A model generated the notes under the pieces. That model was not told the origin of the DNA and made no database searches. It saw nothing but the letters and a program-made list of their open reading frames with translations. The translations under genes and the position numbers were made by a program. Positions 7,429-16,528 of a stretch of 64,000 nucleotides of DNA are shown here, one piece after another; the stretch's first letter is position 1; each line of letters starts with the position of its first letter. The DNA comes from Bacteroidales bacterium. Lineage in GTDB: Bacteria > Bacteroidota > Bacteroidia > Bacteroidales > UBA932. The stretch spans positions 1 to 64,000 of the forward strand of contig JAFZDJ010000013.1 in the NCBI GenBank assembly GCA_017561265.1, written 5' to 3'.

Positions 7429-7915
7429 ACTTATTATAATTTTTGTTACACTTCCGGCTTTCACAAGCCACGATCTTTCCCCGGGATCAGCTGATATCGA
7501 GGCAAATCTATGAAACAAAAACCAAATGTAAAATATTGACTTTCAACGACTTTTTCGCTATATAAATTAACACGTAAACTAGTTACATGACAATAGAATA
7601 TTATTATATATATTTATAATATATACTAGTATATATCAATGTTCCCCTCTAATATTCACAAAGTCCTTCCGCATGTCAATGCCTATCATGCAACAATGAC
7701 GACCGAGAGTTCAATAGTCGATAATCGGAGCTGCATACTCATCAGCCCATATAAATATCTGAAGTCTTGCAAAAATATAGTAAGTTTGCCTCAGGAAATG
7801 AATCACACGGGTCTCTGATACCATTTTACAAGACTTTGTATCAGCATACCAGTGCATAGATGAAGAATTATGCCTATTTTTGAAAATTAATAAGACACAC
7901 TAAAAACTATAACAC
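7429..7915. other. AT-rich intergenic region, end of the accessory block
   Basis: No gene seen. The part around 7600-7640 is almost pure A/T with short palindromic runs. From 7640 onward the composition rises to the level of the core genes, so the border of the accessory region is probably here. It must carry the promoters of the divergent RhuM-Fic and GH3 genes. Confidence 0.6.
7781..7788 (+). promoter_or_regulatory. Candidate -7 element TAAGTTTG for GH3 gene
   Basis: Matches the Bacteroidota -7 consensus TAnnTTTG, about 128 bases before the GH3 start. No convincing -33 TTG lies about 20 bases upstream, so the call is weak. Confidence 0.35.
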
Positions 7916-10900
7916 ATGAAACTTCTGACAATGCTTCTTTTCCTTTTCCTCAACCCTATGCCGGAAGAGGAAAAGACACCGATCTATCAGAACACGAACT
8001 ACTCTTATGAAGAGAGAGCCGTGGACCTTGTATCACGCCTCACGCTCGAGGAAAAGCAAAGCCTTCTGGGCAACAACATGGCTGCCGTGCCAAGGCTTGG
8101 CGTCCGCCAGTACAATGTATGGAGCGAGGCTCTTCACGGAGTGCTCGCAGGAGCCAACCCATCAGTAGGCCTCCAGGGCCCGACATCTTACCCTAACAGC
8201 GTCGCCCTCGGCTCGTCATGGGATCCGGAACTTCTTGAAAAAGAAGCGAATGCGATTGCAGACGAAGCAAGAGCGATCTTCCAGACCGGCACAAAGGGCC
8301 TCACATTCTGGTCGCCTGTAGTAGAGCCTGTACGTGACCCGAGATGGGGAAGAACAGGAGAGTCATACGGAGAGGATCCTTTCCTTTCTGCAGTGATGTC
8401 CGGAGCTTATGTACGCGGACTCATGGGTGATGACCCTGATTATATGAAGGCCGTTCCATGCGCGAAGCATTATTTCGCGAACAACAGCGAGTTCAACCGC
8501 CACGTAGGCAGCTCGGACATGGACAGCAGGGACATGAGGGAGTTCTATCTCTATCCTTACAAGGAACTCATCGAGAATGACGACCTTCCGTCCATCATGA
8601 CTTCGTACAACGCCGTGAACCATGTACCTACGTCTGCAAGCGCATACTACGTCGACACAATCGCACGCCGTACATACGGAATGAAGGGATATGTGACAGG
8701 TGACTGCGCAGCGATCGAGGACATCTATACCGGACATTATTACGTAGAGACAGCGGAGGAAGCTACTGCAGCCGGCCTCAAGACCGGAGTAGACTCTGAC
8801 TGCGGAAGCGTATATCAGAGAGCGGCGATCAGCGCACTCGAGCAGGGTCTGATCACAATGGCAGACATCGACAGAGCTCTCGTAAACGTATTCACTATCC
8901 GCATGCGTACAGGAGAGTTCGACCCTGAGTCGATGGTGACTTATTCCCTTCTTCCTGCAAGCACAGTAAACGCAGAGAGATATCAGGCTCTTGCTGAGGA
9001 AGTTGCGACAAGGACTCCTGTCCTTCTCAAGGATGAGATCGTAGCAGGAACCGACGACAGAGCCCTCCCTCTCAAGGCTTCTGAGATCAAGTCCATCGCC
9101 CTCATCGGCCCTCAGGCCGACAAGGTAGAGCTCGGACCATACTCTGGACGTCCTGAGGAGAGCAGCCGCATCAGCCCTTACAAGGGTATCAGCGACTATC
9201 TCGCAAAGCGCAATCCGGGCGTAGAGGTGAAGCTCGCATCAGGCGGAAGCACAAAGAGCAAGAGCAACCTCCTTTATGTAGCTTATTTCGAGCTCACCAA
9301 GACAGACGGAACAGTCACAAGACATGACGCGACCAAGTTCAGCGCATGCTCTGACGGCATCACAGTAGGTTCAGGAATGGGAACCGAGGAGCAGGTACGT
9401 TCTATCGACGACGGTTCATGGACAGCATATGATAACATCGACCTTACAAATGTCGAGAAGATTACATTCGGAGTGAACATCCCTACTGAGGGTGGTATCA
9501 TCGAGGCCCATGTAGACTCTCCAAGCGGTAACCTCATCAGCACTCTCGAGGCCACAAAGGCCTCAGGAAAGCCTGTAGGAGGCGTTTACGGAGCCAGCAC
9601 CCCTATGGAGGAGAAGGTTCTCAGACTCGGTGTGAACGAGCCTAAGACAGTTTATCTCGTATACAAGGCTCCGGCAGACGACGAGATCGACCCTGAGACG
9701 CTCAAGGCGGCTAAAGAGTCTGACGTAGCTGTCGTATTCGTAGGAACTGACGAGAATACAGCGACAGAGGAGGCTGACCGTCTCACTCTCACTCTTCCTG
9801 GCAACCAGGTTAACCTCATCAAGGCTGTAGCAGCCGTGAACAAGCATACCATCGTCGTGATGCAGACCCTCGGATGTGTGGAAGTAGAGGAATTCAAGAA
9901 CCTCGAGAACATCCCGGGCATCATCTGGACAGGTTACAACGGACAGGCACAGGGTCCGGCTATCGCTAAGGTCCTCTTCGGAGACGTCACTCCTGGCGGT
10001 AAGCTCAACGCAACATGGTACAAGAGCGTGAAGGATCTCCCTGCAATCACAGACTACACCCTCCGCGGAGGCGAAGGAAAGAACGGACGTACACTCTGGT
10101 ACTTCGACAAGCCGGTTTCATATGAGTTCGGATACGGTATTTCATATACTACATTCGAGTACTCGAACTTCCGCATCAGCCGCACAAGCATCACTCCTGA
10201 CGACAAGCTCACAATCAGCGTGGACGTGAAGAACACAGGCAGCTACGACGGAGACGAGGTCGTTCAGATCTATGTGACTACACCGGACAGCCCAGCATCT
10301 GCACAGCGTCCTATCAAGAGACTCAAGGGCTTCCAGAGAGTGACAATCCCTGTAGGACAGACCAAGACAGTAAGCATCGACATCGACAGCTCGGATCTCT
10401 GGTTCTGGGACATGGAGGCTGACAGGATGACTTACGACAAGGGAAGATATGTATTTGAAGTAGGTTCATCTTCAAAGGACATCAGAGGCACAGTTGCAGC
10501 GACAATGACAGCTTCAGAGATCACTCCTGAGCTCAAGACTGTAGTTGCCGACTGCGGAGTTTCAGTCCTCAGAGCCGGCGAGACAGCACAGATCTCATAC
10601 ACAGCATGCCTCAACAACGACTCATTCATCAATGTAAGCGAAACCAAGGCAAGCTACAGAACAAACAACGACGCAGTCGTGACAATCGACGCTGACGGCA
10701 AGCTCAAGGCTGTGGGTCAGGGAGTTGCAACCGTTTACGTCGACGTCACATGGAACGGCAAGACAGTAACTGCCTCATTCTCTGTAAAGGTGATGCCAGA
10801 CCTCTCTCTTGCGACTCTCAAGGTAGCAGGAAAGTCATATCTCAAGGCTGGAGTCAATCAGTACAGCATCGTAAGCAAGGCATCCGCAAAGGCTCCTGCA

Positions 10901-11677
10901 GTCACTGCAACAGCAAAGGATCCTTCTGTCAGAGTAGTGGTCGAGCAGGCATCTGCGGTTCCGGGCACAGCAGTAATCAGCGTAATCGATGATGTCACTT
11001 CAGACAAAGCCGTATATTTGGTGAACTTCGGAACAAAGGCTGTTTCTGACGAGTTCAAGAGCGCTCCGTCATCAGTGTGGACTGTACTCGGAGAGAACAA
11101 GGACGGATGGAAGGTTCAGTCAGGAGTCCTCGCTATCACAACAGCCGCAGGCGACCTCACCCTTGCCAACAACAATGCAGCAAACGTATTCCTCCAGAGC
11201 GCGAACACAGACTGGACAGTCGACACAAAGCTCACATGCTCGGAGACTCCGGGAATGCCGGCTCAGAATGCGGGAATCATCGCATATCAGGACGACGACA
11301 ACTTCGTGAAGCTCGTATACAGCGCACAGATGTTCAGAAGAGGCGGACAGGGAGGCGGATCGATACAGCTTTCAAGCGAGGAGAACGGATATGCAAAGGC
11401 AACCGTAAACACAACTCCTGAGGGTATCGGGAACAACGTCGTATGGCTCAGACTTCAGAAGAAGGGTGACGTCTATACAGCATTCTACTCTGCAGACGGA
11501 AAGAAGTTCGTAGAGGCAGGAAAGCTTGAGACCGGCCTCAAGGACATCAAGGCCGGCGTCATCGCATGTGACGGAGTAATGCCATCATTCGGCGGTTTCA
11601 GACGCGGAGCGATGCCTATGGCAGACCCTAAGCCTATGACAGCTTCATTCGACTACTTCAGGATCATTTCCAAGTAA
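7916..11677 (+). CDS. GH3 beta-xylosidase-like enzyme with inserted CBM6-like and C-terminal modules
   Basis: Large secreted-type glycoside hydrolase of 1253 residues, most like xylan 1,4-beta-xylosidases. GH3 N-domain ~30-335 with the nucleophile Asp263 in GYVTGDCAAI and substrate motifs KHYFANN and SYNAVN. GH3 C-domain ~365-690 is split by an insert (~450-585) that resembles a CBM6 beta-sandwich. Fn3-like domain ~745-830 follows, then a Big_2-type Ig domain (~875-960) and a C-terminal concanavalin-like module (~1045-1253) similar to the C2 module of GH43 enzymes. The N-terminus is hydrophobic but short, and no lipobox is seen. It sits with two GH43 genes, so hemicellulose side-chain or xylo-oligosaccharide breakdown is the likely role. 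Substrate is inferred. Confidence 0.88.
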   Translation: MKLLTMLLFLFLNPMPEEEKTPIYQNTNYSYEERAVDLVSRLTLEEKQSLLGNNMAAVPRLGVRQYNVWSEALHGVLAGANPSVGLQGPTSYPNSVALGSSWDPELLEKEANAIADEARAIFQTGTKGLTFWSPVVEPVRDPRWGRTGESYGEDPFLSAVMSGAYVRGLMGDDPDYMKAVPCAKHYFANNSEFNRHVGSSDMDSRDMREFYLYPYKELIENDDLPSIMTSYNAVNHVPTSASAYYVDTIARRTYGMKGYVTGDCAAIEDIYTGHYYVETAEEATAAGLKTGVDSDCGSVYQRAAISALEQGLITMADIDRALVNVFTIRMRTGEFDPESMVTYSLLPASTVNAERYQALAEEVATRTPVLLKDEIVAGTDDRALPLKASEIKSIALIGPQADKVELGPYSGRPEESSRISPYKGISDYLAKRNPGVEVKLASGGSTKSKSNLLYVAYFELTKTDGTVTRHDATKFSACSDGITVGSGMGTEEQVRSIDDGSWTAYDNIDLTNVEKITFGVNIPTEGGIIEAHVDSPSGNLISTLEATKASGKPVGGVYGASTPMEEKVLRLGVNEPKTVYLVYKAPADDEIDPETLKAAKESDVAVVFVGTDENTATEEADRLTLTLPGNQVNLIKAVAAVNKHTIVVMQTLGCVEVEEFKNLENIPGIIWTGYNGQAQGPAIAKVLFGDVTPGGKLNATWYKSVKDLPAITDYTLRGGEGKNGRTLWYFDKPVSYEFGYGISYTTFEYSNFRISRTSITPDDKLTISVDVKNTGSYDGDEVVQIYVTTPDSPASAQRPIKRLKGFQRVTIPVGQTKTVSIDIDSSDLWFWDMEADRMTYDKGRYVFEVGSSSKDIRGTVAATMTASEITPELKTVVADCGVSVLRAGETAQISYTACLNNDSFINVSETKASYRTNNDAVVTIDADGKLKAVGQGVATVYVDVTWNGKTVTASFSVKVMPDLSLATLKVAGKSYLKAGVNQYSIVSKASAKAPAVTATAKDPSVRVVVEQASAVPGTAVISVIDDVTSDKAVYLVNFGTKAVSDEFKSAPSSVWTVLGENKDGWKVQSGVLAITTAAGDLTLANNNAANVFLQSANTDWTVDTKLTCSETPGMPAQNAGIIAYQDDDNFVKLVYSAQMFRRGGQGGGSIQLSSEENGYAKATVNTTPEGIGNNVVWLRLQKKGDVYTAFYSADGKKFVEAGKLETGLKDIKAGVIACDGVMPSFGGFRRGAMPMADPKPMTASFDYFRIISK

Positions 11678-11682
11678 CATTG

Positions 11683-12591
11683 ATGAAGCGGTTGCTTATC
11701 ATAATCATGATTACTCTGATCGGACCCCTGGTCCGGTCAGAGTATTCTGTTTATGGACAGCCGTATCTTGACGTGGAAGCTTTCGGGGAAGGATTTGCAG
11801 TCCTCGAAGCGGACGGCAAGATCCATTTCTACAATTCCGTCTCGGAGCACACCTCAACAATACAGACAGAAGGAGTGAGCGGAGCGAAATTCATGTGTTC
11901 CGTATCCGACGCCTTGGTAATCGCCGGCGAAACTTCCCTATCTTGCTTTCTGGATAGCAGATGGCTGCCTATGGATGCACCCGAAACAAGCAGAATAGCT
12001 TGTCTGACAGAATTTTACGGAGGAGTCATGGCGGCAACAGAAGACGGAAATCTGCTTTTCTGGGGAAGTCCTTTCGACAAGGCTCAGATCATCAAGGCTG
12101 GAGTCTCAGGCAGATTCATCGACATGAGTTCATTCTCAGACCGTTGCTACGCCGTGACAGACCGCTCGGAAATCGTGTCCATCGGCCTTGACCTCCGCCC
12201 GAGCACCTTTGATTTCAACGCTTATTATTCAGAGTATTACGGAGAAATCGACATAGTATCCGTCGCTGCCGGAACGACCTCCGTATGCATCACCGGAAAC
12301 CGTGGTGACGAAAGTCCAGCCGCCTTCATTTCCTCAAACGGAAACGTCTGGAGCGAAAGGTCATTCGATTATCTGGAGAGCGGAAGCCAGAAATACATGG
12401 CCAGGAAAACAATAACAGCCGCCTACCGGGAGTATGACGACTGTTACGTTATATTATGTGAAGACGGTGTAATATTCCATCTCCCAGCCTGCTCCCACTG
12501 CAATTATCCCATATTCAGCGACTCCGGACAACTCACGTCCATCGCCTTCAACGGAAGATCCTTCATGGCAGTCGGAGAAGGAATCTACTGA
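11683..12591 (+). CDS. Secreted beta-propeller-like protein, unknown function
   Basis: 302 residues from ATG 11683; a TTG three bases earlier is the only other start. An N-terminal signal peptide (LLIIIMITLIGPLVRS) is followed by regularly spaced beta-strand motifs such as GKIHFYNSV, GNLLFWGSP and NGNVWSERS, which suggest a beta-propeller of repeated sheets. No catalytic motif is recognised. It starts five bases after the GH3 stop and is probably on the same transcript, so it may act in binding or sensing at the cell surface. Its stop abuts the stop of the converging MBL gene (shared TGATCA). Confidence 0.6.
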   Translation: MKRLLIIIMITLIGPLVRSEYSVYGQPYLDVEAFGEGFAVLEADGKIHFYNSVSEHTSTIQTEGVSGAKFMCSVSDALVIAGETSLSCFLDSRWLPMDAPETSRIACLTEFYGGVMAATEDGNLLFWGSPFDKAQIIKAGVSGRFIDMSSFSDRCYAVTDRSEIVSIGLDLRPSTFDFNAYYSEYYGEIDIVSVAAGTTSVCITGNRGDESPAAFISSNGNVWSERSFDYLESGSQKYMARKTITAAYREYDDCYVILCEDGVIFHLPACSHCNYPIFSDSGQLTSIAFNGRSFMAVGEGIY

Positions 12592-13344
12592 TCAGAACTG
12601 AAGGTAATATGGTTCCGGAAAATGCGCCCCATAGACCTCGAGCCCCTCTTCTGCTGCATACTCGAGCAGAGCCTTTCTTGAACTTGCCGATGCTTCCTGA
12701 TCCTGGTCAAAGCGTGCACAGATGTCCGGATCTGCAAGCTGAAGAGCCACGGCATGCATTATATCTCCTGCAAAAAGGATGTCATTCACCCTGTACATGG
12801 TATGACCCGGAGTATGGCCATATGCCTTTACTGCCTTGATGCCGCACGGAAGGTCTGAATCTGCATCGAAAAGCACGATACGACCGTCGTAAGCCTTGCC
12901 CATCTCACTCTCCGGAACATTACCCCATCCCTCGTATTCAACCTTATTGATATACACTTCCGCATTCGTGAACACAGCCTCGCCTGCTCTCGTCAGACCA
13001 CCGATATGGTCACCGTGAAGATGGGTAAGCAGGATATAGTCTATGTCTTCAGGAACAAGTCCATGAATCTTCAGTGCAGGGATAAGCTGGGAATCCTCAT
13101 TGCCGTTTCCCGAATCGATGAGAATGTTCTTTCCATCCTTCTGCACCAGATATGAGCATAAAGATGAAGGGATTCCGTCCTGTACGCCAAGAGATTCTAT
13201 CAGTTCGGCAGAAGCCCCGACAAAGAGAGCCGGAGTCATCTTCATTGGATTCTGGTTGTCAGGCAGGGCACATACGGTAACTTCGGACATGCAGGCATTG
13301 GCCATGCACATGGCAGCCAAAGCCAGAACAAGCAATTTCTTCAT
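12592..13344 (-). CDS. Exported MBL-fold metallo-hydrolase
   Basis: 250-residue metallo-beta-lactamase-fold hydrolase. Signal peptide at residues 1-20 (LLVLALAAMCMANACMS), with a Cys that could also be a weak lipobox. Zinc motif THLHGDHIGG around residue 108-117, then GHTPGHT, FAGDIMH and the final histidine in YGAHFPEP complete the metal site. The overall match is to the broad quorum-quenching lactonase and hydrolase group; substrate unknown. It is the last gene of the sugar-oxidation operon (three bases after the dehydrogenase), so a lactone is an attractive but unproven substrate. Confidence 0.82.
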   Translation of the reverse strand: MKKLLVLALAAMCMANACMSEVTVCALPDNQNPMKMTPALFVGASAELIESLGVQDGIPSSLCSYLVQKDGKNILIDSGNGNEDSQLIPALKIHGLVPEDIDYILLTHLHGDHIGGLTRAGEAVFTNAEVYINKVEYEGWGNVPESEMGKAYDGRIVLFDADSDLPCGIKAVKAYGHTPGHTMYRVNDILFAGDIMHAVALQLADPDICARFDQDQEASASSRKALLEYAAEEGLEVYGAHFPEPYYLQF

Positions 13345-13347
13345 AGT

Positions 13348-14364
13348 CTAGAATTTTACAAGTATTCTGAAAATCTTTCCGGGAGCTTCAGCCCAACGGT
13401 TCATGGCATCCTCGGCCTCCTGAGGGCTCACAACCATGCTTACAAGCCTGTCCACAGGGCACTCCCCTTTCTGCATATATCTTATGACGGCACGGAAATC
13501 AGAAGGCATGGCATTACGCGAACCTCGGATATCCAGCTCTTTCTGCACGAAATACTTCGTCTGGAAGGAAACCTCGGAATTTGCATATCCGATGCACACC
13601 ACTCTTCCGGTAAATGCAACCTCATCCACGGCCATCCTGTAGGTATGAGGATTTCCGACAGCCTCGATTATCACATCAGGACCTGCTCCTGCCGTAATTT
13701 CCTGAAGCCTTGCATGGACATCCTCCGTCATGGTATTGACTGTATGTGCCGCACCCATCTGACGGGCAAGAGCCAGCTTCTCATCATCAATATCGGCAGC
13801 TATTACTGTAGCACCGCGGAGAGCCGAGCGCACGACAGCACCAAGACCGACCATTCCGCAGCCTATGACCATCACAGTATCGATATCGCTTACAGCGCCT
13901 CTTTCCACAGCATGGAAACCGACGCTCATCGGCTCCACAAGGGCACATGTACGTACATCCAGACCTTCTGCAGGAATGATCTTGGTCCATGGAAGAACCA
14001 TCCTTTCCCTCATGGCACCGTTTCTCTGCACTCCGAGAGTCTCGTTGAACTGACAGGCATTGACCCTTCCGTTCCTGCATGAAGGACATTTGCCGCAGTT
14101 CGTATATGGATTGACAGTCACGGTCATTCCCGGCCTGATGATCTCCGGAACAGCCTCACCTACCTTCTCCACAACAGCTCCGATCTCATGACCTGGTATC
14201 ACCGGAAGCTTTACCATAGGATTGCGCCCTAGATATGTATTCAAGTCGGATCCGCAGAATCCGACATATTCAAGACGGACAAGGACTTCATCCGCTCCTG
14301 GCACAGGCTCATCCATGACGACAAGCCCTATCTGTCTTTCACCTTTTATATTTATAGCCTTCAT
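13348..14364 (-). CDS. Zinc-containing alcohol/sugar dehydrogenase (MDR family)
   Basis: 338-residue NAD(P)-dependent medium-chain dehydrogenase. Catalytic zinc ligands in GFCGSD and PGHEIGA, structural zinc cysteines in NCGKCPSCRNGRVNAC (residues ~90-106), and a Rossmann motif GCGMVGLGAV near residue 168. The family oxidises polyols or sugar acids such as L-idonate, sorbitol or threonine. In this operon it follows a FucP-like permease, a lactonase-like amidohydrolase and an aldo/keto reductase, so a late oxidation step of a deoxy-sugar acid, for example 2-keto-3-deoxy-L-fuconate, is a reasonable guess. The gap to the next gene upstream is one base. Confidence 0.82.
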   Translation of the reverse strand: MKAINIKGERQIGLVVMDEPVPGADEVLVRLEYVGFCGSDLNTYLGRNPMVKLPVIPGHEIGAVVEKVGEAVPEIIRPGMTVTVNPYTNCGKCPSCRNGRVNACQFNETLGVQRNGAMRERMVLPWTKIIPAEGLDVRTCALVEPMSVGFHAVERGAVSDIDTVMVIGCGMVGLGAVVRSALRGATVIAADIDDEKLALARQMGAAHTVNTMTEDVHARLQEITAGAGPDVIIEAVGNPHTYRMAVDEVAFTGRVVCIGYANSEVSFQTKYFVQKELDIRGSRNAMPSDFRAVIRYMQKGECPVDRLVSMVVSPQEAEDAMNRWAEAPGKIFRILVKF

Positions 14365-14365
14365 A

Positions 14366-15607
14366 TTATTTCACTTTATGCCCCTTCACTCCATAATATG
14401 CACAGAAGATGAAGCATATCAGAGGGATGATGTAGGCAATCTGATAGATCTGAGGATTATGATGCATTATGTATGCAGTAAGCTGAGGGAGGCAGGCGTT
14501 TCCTACAATAGCCATTACAAGGAATGCCGAGCCGCTCTTTGTCTGGTCTCCGAGTCCGGTCAGAGCCAGAGAGAACTGTGTCGGATACATTATCGACATG
14601 AAGAATGACACACCGAGCATCGCATAAAGTCCGACCATTCCGCCGAAGCCCATGATTACTCCGCAGAGAATGACATTGACAACGGCATAGACTGCAAGCA
14701 TGTTCTGAGGCTTGAACTTTATCATCAGAGCAGTTCCTATCCATCTTCCGAGCAGGAAGGCAAGCATATACAGGCCGAAGAACGTGGTAGCTGTGCTTTC
14801 GGAAAGGCCTGCATAATTGCAGCAATATACCAGGAAAAGGCTGTTCACCGCTGTCTGGCCTCCGTTGTAGAAGAACTGAGCTATCACTCCCCAGCGCAGA
14901 TGAGACTTCTTGAGTACGCTGAAATCAATGAGTTTCGAGTCGTCAGCCTTGTCTTCCTCTTCCTTGATCTTAGGAAGCTTGACGAAGATGAAGGCAACGG
15001 CAATGATGATCAGGATGGCTGCCAGGATGAGATAAGGAAGCTTCATCGCATCTGTCTCCATCTGGATATAGCCTTCCCATCCGCCCTCGAAGCCGGCAGG
15101 AAGAGTCTCTCTGGTGTAGGTGTTTCCGCTGAGGACAAGCTTGCTGAGGAACATTGCGGCGACAAATGCACCCAATCCGTTGAATGACTGTGCCAGATTG
15201 AGTCTGCGCGGAGCTGACGAATCATCACCCAATGCAGCCACATATGGATTGGCAGCCGTCTCAAGGAAGCACATTCCCGCAGCGATGATGAAGAAGATGC
15301 ACAGATATGCCCAATATTCCTTTATGATTGCAGCCGGGAAGAAAAGAAGACCTCCCAAGGCGGCAAGAAGAAGACCGAAGACGATGCCTGACTTGTAGCT
15401 GTATCTCTTCATGAACATCGCGATCGGAATCGGGCATATGAAGTAAGCCAGCCAGTAGGCTGTTTCGGTGAATGAGGCCTCAAAGGCATTGAGTTCGCAT
15501 GTTTTCATGAGCTGTCTGATCATTGTAGGCAGCAGGTTGCTGCTGATGGCCCACAAGAAGAAGAGGCAGAAGACAAGTATGAGCGGAAGCAATTGTTTTC
15601 TTTTCAT
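14366..15607 (-). CDS. FucP-like sugar:proton symporter (MFS)
   Basis: 413 residues with about 12 membrane segments. It belongs to the FHS/FucP branch of the major facilitator family, seen in the opening LILVFCLFFLWAISSNLLPTM, the segment ETAANPYVAALG and FNGLGAF. These permeases import L-fucose, glucose/galactose or related hexoses with protons. The start overlaps the stop of the amidohydrolase gene by one base (TAATG), so the two are translationally coupled. Together with the neighbouring dehydrogenase and lactonase-like genes, L-fucose or a close relative (L-galactose, D-arabinose) is the likely substrate. Confidence 0.85.
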   Translation of the reverse strand: MKRKQLLPLILVFCLFFLWAISSNLLPTMIRQLMKTCELNAFEASFTETAYWLAYFICPIPIAMFMKRYSYKSGIVFGLLLAALGGLLFFPAAIIKEYWAYLCIFFIIAAGMCFLETAANPYVAALGDDSSAPRRLNLAQSFNGLGAFVAAMFLSKLVLSGNTYTRETLPAGFEGGWEGYIQMETDAMKLPYLILAAILIIIAVAFIFVKLPKIKEEEDKADDSKLIDFSVLKKSHLRWGVIAQFFYNGGQTAVNSLFLVYCCNYAGLSESTATTFFGLYMLAFLLGRWIGTALMIKFKPQNMLAVYAVVNVILCGVIMGFGGMVGLYAMLGVSFFMSIMYPTQFSLALTGLGDQTKSGSAFLVMAIVGNACLPQLTAYIMHHNPQIYQIAYIIPLICFIFCAYYGVKGHKVK

Positions 15608-16524
15608 TATTCTGACATGTTTTTGATATACGGAAGATCCACAAGATTGTCCAGACCATAGAATCTGCAGGCGTTTTCACCAAGGAAGAGAGCCTTCTCC
15701 TCATCGGTAAGTTCATCTGTCTTCAAAATGAAGTCATATGACATCCTGTAAGTTATTGCTGTAATGGTGCGAGGATAGTCGCTGCCCCACATGAGTTTCT
15801 CCATTCCTACTTCATCTGCAGCCTCGCGGATGGCGCGCACCGCACCCTTGAACGGATAGAACTCGCTGTTGTAGAGCCATGTGATGCCTCCGGATTCGAC
15901 ATAGACATTCTTATGTCCTGCAAGCTTTATCTGCTCCATCCATCCCTCGCGGGTCGGCATTCCGAAATGGCCTATGGCAATACGGAGGTCCGGGCATTCC
16001 CGGATCACGGTCTTCATTTCCCCCACCTGTGCATCCCCGTCCGCAAGAGTTATGGACAGGAACACATCTTTCTTCTCCATGAGCTTGAACATATCCATCA
16101 TCTGCGGCGAATCAAGCATGACCCTGTCATTATCAAGAATAAGGCGATGACCCGGAATGGCAAGGCCCTTGAATCCCTTGTCAATCAGAGATTCCGCCTG
16201 TCCTTTCAGATCATCTGCAAAATAATCGCACATTCCGCAGGTGATGAAACGTCCGGGATATTTCCGTCCGACTTCAAGCAGATAATCGTTCTGGCAGCCG
16301 TCGATAAGCTCCTGCACCACGACTGCAGCAGATACCTGGGCATAATCCATATTGGAAAGGAAGACCTCAGCTGAATTCACTCCGTCAATGATGAAAGGAG
16401 GAATCATCTGCACCTCCTCACCCAGGAATATCGACCTTCCGTTCTTCAACGAGCGGATCGGCAGACCGTTCCACGATGTATCCTGCTTCAGCCACAGATG
16501 GCTGTGTGTATCGATAATCTTCAT
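15607..16524 (-). CDS. Amidohydrolase 2 family, L-fuconolactonase-like
   Basis: 305-residue TIM-barrel metal hydrolase. Metal motif DTHSHLWL at residues 4-11, GHFGMP near 195, and WGSDYPR near 250 follow the pattern of the family that includes L-fucono-1,5-lactonase and 4-sulfomuconolactonase. The expected reaction is opening of a sugar lactone to the acid, between the aldose dehydrogenase (gene upstream) and a dehydratase. No dehydratase is encoded in this operon. It begins four bases after the aldo/keto reductase gene and overlaps the permease gene. Confidence 0.8.
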   Translation of the reverse strand: MKIIDTHSHLWLKQDTSWNGLPIRSLKNGRSIFLGEEVQMIPPFIIDGVNSAEVFLSNMDYAQVSAAVVVQELIDGCQNDYLLEVGRKYPGRFITCGMCDYFADDLKGQAESLIDKGFKGLAIPGHRLILDNDRVMLDSPQMMDMFKLMEKKDVFLSITLADGDAQVGEMKTVIRECPDLRIAIGHFGMPTREGWMEQIKLAGHKNVYVESGGITWLYNSEFYPFKGAVRAIREAADEVGMEKLMWGSDYPRTITAITYRMSYDFILKTDELTDEEKALFLGENACRFYGLDNLVDLPYIKNMSE

Positions 16525-16528
16525 GACA

